Shown here piece after piece: positions 6,204 to 6,960 of a DNA stretch of 6,960 nt. The notes under the pieces are model-generated. The model was given only the letters and a program-made list of their open reading frames with translations. It was not told where the DNA came from and did not search any database. The stretch comes from Bacteroidales bacterium (GTDB lineage Bacteria > Bacteroidota > Bacteroidia > Bacteroidales > UBA3824), in the NCBI GenBank assembly GCA_017530465.1, contig JAFXMJ010000101.1, positions 1 to 6,960 on the forward strand, written 5' to 3'. A program made the translations under genes and the position numbers. Positions within the stretch are counted from its first letter, which is position 1, and each line of letters opens with the position of its first letter.

Positions 6204-6233
6204 CAAAGATACAATTTTTTTGTTTTTCCCAAA
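6204..6233 (-). promoter_or_regulatory. Promoter of the small acidic protein gene
   Basis: On the minus strand, TTTG (6230-6233), an 18-base spacer and TATCTTTG (6204-6211) form a near-consensus Bacteroidota -33/-7 promoter. Transcription would start near 6198, giving a leader of about 96 bases before the ATG at 6102. It overlaps the divergent promoter of the AAA-ATPase-like gene. Confidence 0.6.
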
Positions 6234-6250
6234 AAAAATCCTCAACTTTG
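6219..6250 (+). promoter_or_regulatory. Promoter of the AAA-ATPase-like gene
   Basis: TTTG (6219-6222), a 20-base spacer and CAACTTTG (6243-6250) match the -33/-7 pattern except for C in place of the first T of TAnnTTTG. The start codon is 25 bases downstream of the -7 box, giving a short leader. Its elements interleave with those of the minus-strand promoter. Confidence 0.5.
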
Positions 6251-6274
6251 CGGATGCAATAAAAACAGATTACT

Positions 6275-6960
6275 ATGGGACAGTTTATAGATTACGGAAA
6301 CTTTGATTTTCAAAGTGTTAAAAATGGTGATTTCATCGACAAGTCGGGTCTGTTGAATATTCTCAACAGGAATATGGACACCGAAAATAGGTTTATGTGC
6401 ATATCCCGTCCGAGGAGGTTTGGCAAATCGGTGGCGGCAAAGATGGCGTATGCCTATTATGACAGGTCTATGGATTCGTCGGTCCTGTTTGAAGGTTTGG
6501 AAATCACCAAATCGCCTGACTATAAGAAACATCTCAATAAATATCCTACGCTTTACATAGATTGGAATACATTCGCCAACGTGCCTGTAAAAGATAGGCT
6601 GAAAGAGGCTCAAAAATGGATTGTTTCTGATTTAAAGAAGGCGTATAATGATTTGGAAGAGCAAGACGACCTCTTCAAAGCCCTTGCCGAAATCAATGAA
6701 AAGACCGGCGAGCGTTTTATTATGATAATTGACGAATGGGATATGCTTGTTAGGGATGTTGAGCAAGATGTTCAGGACGAATACGTCAACTTCCTGCGTG
6801 CGATGTTCAAGTCCAACAAGGCTAATAGGATTTTCCGCCTCGTGTATATGACGGGCATCCTGCCGATTATAAAGATAAAAACGCAATCGGCGTTGAACAA
6901 TTTTGTAGAATACAGCATCATCGACCCGGGCAGAACTTCCAAATATTATGGTTTTACGGA
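6275..6960 (+). CDS. AAA-ATPase-like / PD-(D/E)XK-type protein, 3' end missing
   Basis: The frame runs open from ATG 6275 to the window end (228 full codons). It begins MGQFIDYGNFDFQSVKNGDF. The visible part matches the AAA-ATPase-like domain (Pfam AAA-ATPase_like) that is usually followed by a PD-(D/E)XK nuclease-like C-terminal domain (DUF1703/PDDEXK_9) in proteins of roughly 500-600 residues. Evidence: the family P-loop RPRRFGKSV (45-53), a Walker B strand FIMIIDEWD (148-156), the YMTGILPI segment (191-198), and YYGFTE at the cut end, which is typical of this family. Proteins of this kind are abundant and often multi-copy in Bacteroidales. Their role is not established; defence or mobile-element functions have been suspected. 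The nuclease-like domain cannot be checked here because it lies beyond the window. No Shine-Dalgarno sequence is seen. The gene is divergent from the 59-residue protein. Confidence 0.87.
   Translation, partial: MGQFIDYGNFDFQSVKNGDFIDKSGLLNILNRNMDTENRFMCISRPRRFGKSVAAKMAYAYYDRSMDSSVLFEGLEITKSPDYKKHLNKYPTLYIDWNTFANVPVKDRLKEAQKWIVSDLKKAYNDLEEQDDLFKALAEINEKTGERFIMIIDEWDMLVRDVEQDVQDEYVNFLRAMFKSNKANRIFRLVYMTGILPIIKIKTQSALNNFVEYSIIDPGRTSKYYGFT

Noticed and set aside
6008..6262. 84-codon plus-strand open frame opposite the small acidic gene
   Set aside because: It is antisense to the 59-residue frame, crosses both divergent promoters, and its translation is low-complexity serine-rich.
6242..6886. Minus-strand open frames opposite the AAA-ATPase-like gene (6242-6613 and 6632-6886)
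   Set aside because: They are antisense shadows of a gene with clear P-loop and Walker B motifs.
1..6960. CRISPR array, tRNA, rRNA or insertion sequence
   Set aside because: No regularly spaced repeats, cloverleaf, rRNA stretches, transposase or terminal inverted repeats were seen on reading both strands.

Overview
The window looks like a chromosome segment of an uncultured member of the Bacteroidales (phylum Bacteroidota). Four features support this. There are repeated TAnnTTTG -7 promoter boxes. Most starts lack a purine-rich ribosome binding site. Exported proteins begin MKKIL. The gene set includes a TypA GTPase, an 8-stranded-type outer membrane barrel, a MACPF protein and an AAA-ATPase-like/PD-(D/E)XK family protein. 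The assignment is an inference; no rRNA or marker phylogeny is available.

Layout. Positions 1-1130 (+) hold the C-terminal 375 residues of a methyl-accepting chemotaxis receptor (membrane segment, HAMP, signalling coiled coil). Its stop lies one base from that of typA/bipA (1132-2940, -), so the two genes converge with almost no gap. A 145-bp divergent promoter region leads to a small outer membrane beta-barrel protein (3086-3712, +). A 472-bp intergenic region follows. It holds a perfect 17-bp inverted repeat, an operator-like dyad, a -7 box, and about 240 bases that can fold into an elaborate structured RNA ending in a terminator-like hairpin plus T-run. Next is a secreted MACPF (perforin-like) protein (4185-5759, +) with a C-terminal beta domain. 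Two strong hairpins separate it from a convergent, unannotated 59-codon acidic protein (5923-6102, -). That gene shares a divergent promoter region with the 5' part of an AAA-ATPase-like protein (6275 to the window end, +).

How the parts may work together. The most interesting block is 3086-5800. A barrel protein next to a MACPF protein resembles the arrangement described for Bacteroidales secreted antimicrobial proteins (BSAP), where a pore-forming toxin gene sits beside a resistant version of its outer-membrane receptor. Between them lies a leader with two mutually exclusive long helices and a possible kissing-loop contact. This suggests RNA-level control of the MACPF gene, or a separate small RNA. 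The MACPF gene is visibly more A+T-rich than the chemotaxis and typA genes, which fits an accessory cargo. The two left-hand genes are ordinary core functions.
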